Part shown: piece by piece, positions 16,927 to 17,989 of the stretch
Position numbering within the stretch: position 1 is the stretch's first letter
How the letters are laid out: each line of letters opens with the position of its first letter
Assembly: GCA_013054445.1 (NCBI GenBank)
Contig: JAAMPI010001197.1
Location: forward strand, 1 to 17,989
Length of the DNA: 17,989 nt
Source: Cudoniella acicularis
Lineage: Eukaryota; Ascomycota; Leotiomycetes; Helotiales; Helotiaceae
Direction: 5' to 3'
Notes under the pieces: generated by a model
Seen by the model: the letters and a program-made list of their open reading frames with translations, nothing else
What the model was told of the DNA's origin: nothing
The model's database searches: none
Program-made: the position numbers and the translations under genes

Positions 16927-17064
16927 ATGGCTGAAGACATAGTACTCATTCTAGCGCGACGCTATTCAGATCCCAATGTAAGTATTCAAATCCTCAAAAG
17001 GTTCAATAACTGGACCCAACTTAACTAGGTTTTTTACTTCCTTATTGGAAATAACGTACATTGA
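16927..17064 (+). CDS. Weak candidate gene start with an intron, unrecognised
   Basis: ATG at 16927 (cctcATGGct) follows a pyrimidine-rich leader and reads MAEDIVLILARRYSDPN, then a well-formed 51-nt intron (16978-17028, GTAAGT...ACTAG), then VFYFLIGNNVH and TGA. The splice donor is perfect, which is why I list it. Only 28 residues result; a second donor, GTACAT at 17056, could carry the message past the TGA into 17130-17215, but that acceptor (CTAG) is uncertain. An overlapping frame 17045-17272 is open as well. It may be the start of a real small gene, a fragment, or chance. Confidence 0.22.
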
Positions 17065-17498
17065 AAAGGGCCATGGATTTGTAATTGGTCTTTTGCATTG
17101 CCTTCTTCTTCATAGAATCGCCGCTAGAGGAGGAAGTATTTGGATGCGGAAGGTTGGACTGACGATCTGTCGATCTGTCGATCCTCTTTTGCTTGGCGCC
17201 GGGTATCATGTTTGCCGAACTGAGCAGCGAGCACTTGTGAGAATTTTCAAGTTGGGCGAGACTGGTATATGAAGTAGTGTCTTTACATGCAGCGCACCTT
17301 CGGAATTGGATGCAGTAAATGCTAAATTGACGGGTAATGTCACGCTGCAGAGATACCTTTGCTCACACTTGCCTTGACGACAAAATGAGAACACTTTGAA
17401 GATTAAACACTTAGATGGGGAATGGCGAACAATTGTTTTTCACCGTGGTAAAGCATCAGTATTCAATTTAATTCGTTATTATTTAATAGTTTCCAAGT

Positions 17499-17525
17499 GT
17501 TCTGCCAGATTTCAGCCAGCAGAAC
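17499..17525. repeat. Inverted repeat / hairpin
   Basis: GTTCTGC (17499-17505) and GCAGAAC (17519-17525) are reverse complements with a 13-nt spacer. Confidence 0.6.
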
Positions 17526-17535
17526 GTTGAGATGT

Positions 17536-17597
17536 CTCGCTAAGATTCAGGGGCAAGCTCGCTAAAAATCAGGGGCCTACCCGATGGGATTTAGCGA
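17536..17597. repeat. Imperfect direct repeat with an inverted third copy of its core
   Basis: CTCGCTAAGATTCAGGGGC is followed at once by CTCGCTAAAAATCAGGGGC (1 substitution run apart, about 21-bp spacing), and TTAGCGAG, the reverse complement of the core CTCGCTAA, occurs shortly after. This could be a transposon end or a small structured repeat. Confidence 0.55.
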
Positions 17598-17989
17598 GTA
17601 CGAGCTCAATTGTTGGTTGCAACAGTGGGATGGAGAATTTTTTTTTATTCTTTTAGGGGAAATTGATTTGGAAAGCGTATGCATTTCTGTGTGAGGCTCT
17701 TGCCAAGTTTCGTTGGTCGTCGAAGGAATTCTGATTCTAAATACTTTTTTTGCCTCGCATTCCATCGTGATTCGTGCTACAAAAACGATAAGAATAAAAA
17801 AGCCGGTATCTAGAACAATACTAAGCGGGATGCCTTCCGAACAATGGCGCAAACTCAGTGCAGCGGATGGTCCGAGAAACCCGAGTCAGGGGGGGAGGCG
17901 GCACCGGCTAGATGTCAGTGGTGATGGCTGTAGGCCGAAGACAACGCTGAGATAGCGGGACGCACGACCTTCAGCCAATAAATCATTTT

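Larger units (their letters stand above)
17065..17989. other. Gene-free end of window
   Basis: No recognised gene. It contains a micro-duplication GATCTGTCGATCTGTC at 17164-17179, the hairpin at 17499-17525 and the repeated CTCGCTAA motif at 17536-17597. Overlapping frames at 17577-17852 (-) and 17713-17955 (+) have no family features; the minus one has a hydrophobic stretch (SIVLDTGFFILIVFVARI) but no other support. Confidence 0.4.

Noticed and set aside
1..17989. CRISPR array, bacterial operons or phage genes
   Set aside because: No regularly spaced repeats, no ribosome binding sites, and clear spliceosomal introns.

Overview
The window looks like nuclear DNA of a filamentous ascomycete (Pezizomycotina; Leotiomycetes is only a guess). 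The signs are short 48-57 nt introns with GT...AG ends and CTAAC/CTGAC branch sites, a single dispersed 5S rRNA gene, fungal-only families (fucose lectin, HET, fungal STAND N-terminal domain, Erg6), and TA-rich tracts whose coding relics carry CAG-to-TAG type stops, as repeat-induced point mutation (RIP) leaves. No bacterial-type operon is visible.

Layout. 1-536: TA-rich sequence, then an intact 5S rRNA gene on the minus strand. 706-1089: the start of a HET domain, cut short. 1469-2919: an intact three-exon gene for a membrane-anchored fucose-lectin-like protein. 2970-7700: a graveyard of gene pieces: a frame-broken unknown ORF, a piece of 3-hydroxyacyl-CoA dehydrogenase, a GC-rich island with an unrecognised ORF, a short piece of a fungal STAND N-terminal domain, a RIP-riddled NAD-binding 'male sterility' reductase, an unmutated unknown fragment, a Q-rich Gag-like relic, low-complexity repeats. 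7698-9969: one minus-strand gene (STAND-type N-terminal domain plus a Cys-rich C-terminal half) that appears split by a 639-bp element with 33-bp perfect terminal inverted repeats and TA target duplications. 9970-12700: mostly gene-free, with a possible LTR relic, a small candidate ORF and a strong G-quadruplex motif.

12896-15957: two intact multi-exon genes facing tail to tail: a divergent Erg6-type sterol C-24 methyltransferase (+, 378 aa) and a DUF1479-family putative Fe(II)/2-oxoglutarate oxygenase (-, 508 aa). 15958-17989: mostly noncoding with one weak spliced-ORF candidate.

Together: three healthy protein genes (lectin, Erg6-like, DUF1479) flank an accessory stretch of about 10 kb where fragments of three fungal allorecognition/NLR-type proteins, transposon relics and RIP scars are mixed. 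All gene structures were worked out by eye from splice signals and reading frames; no database search was possible.
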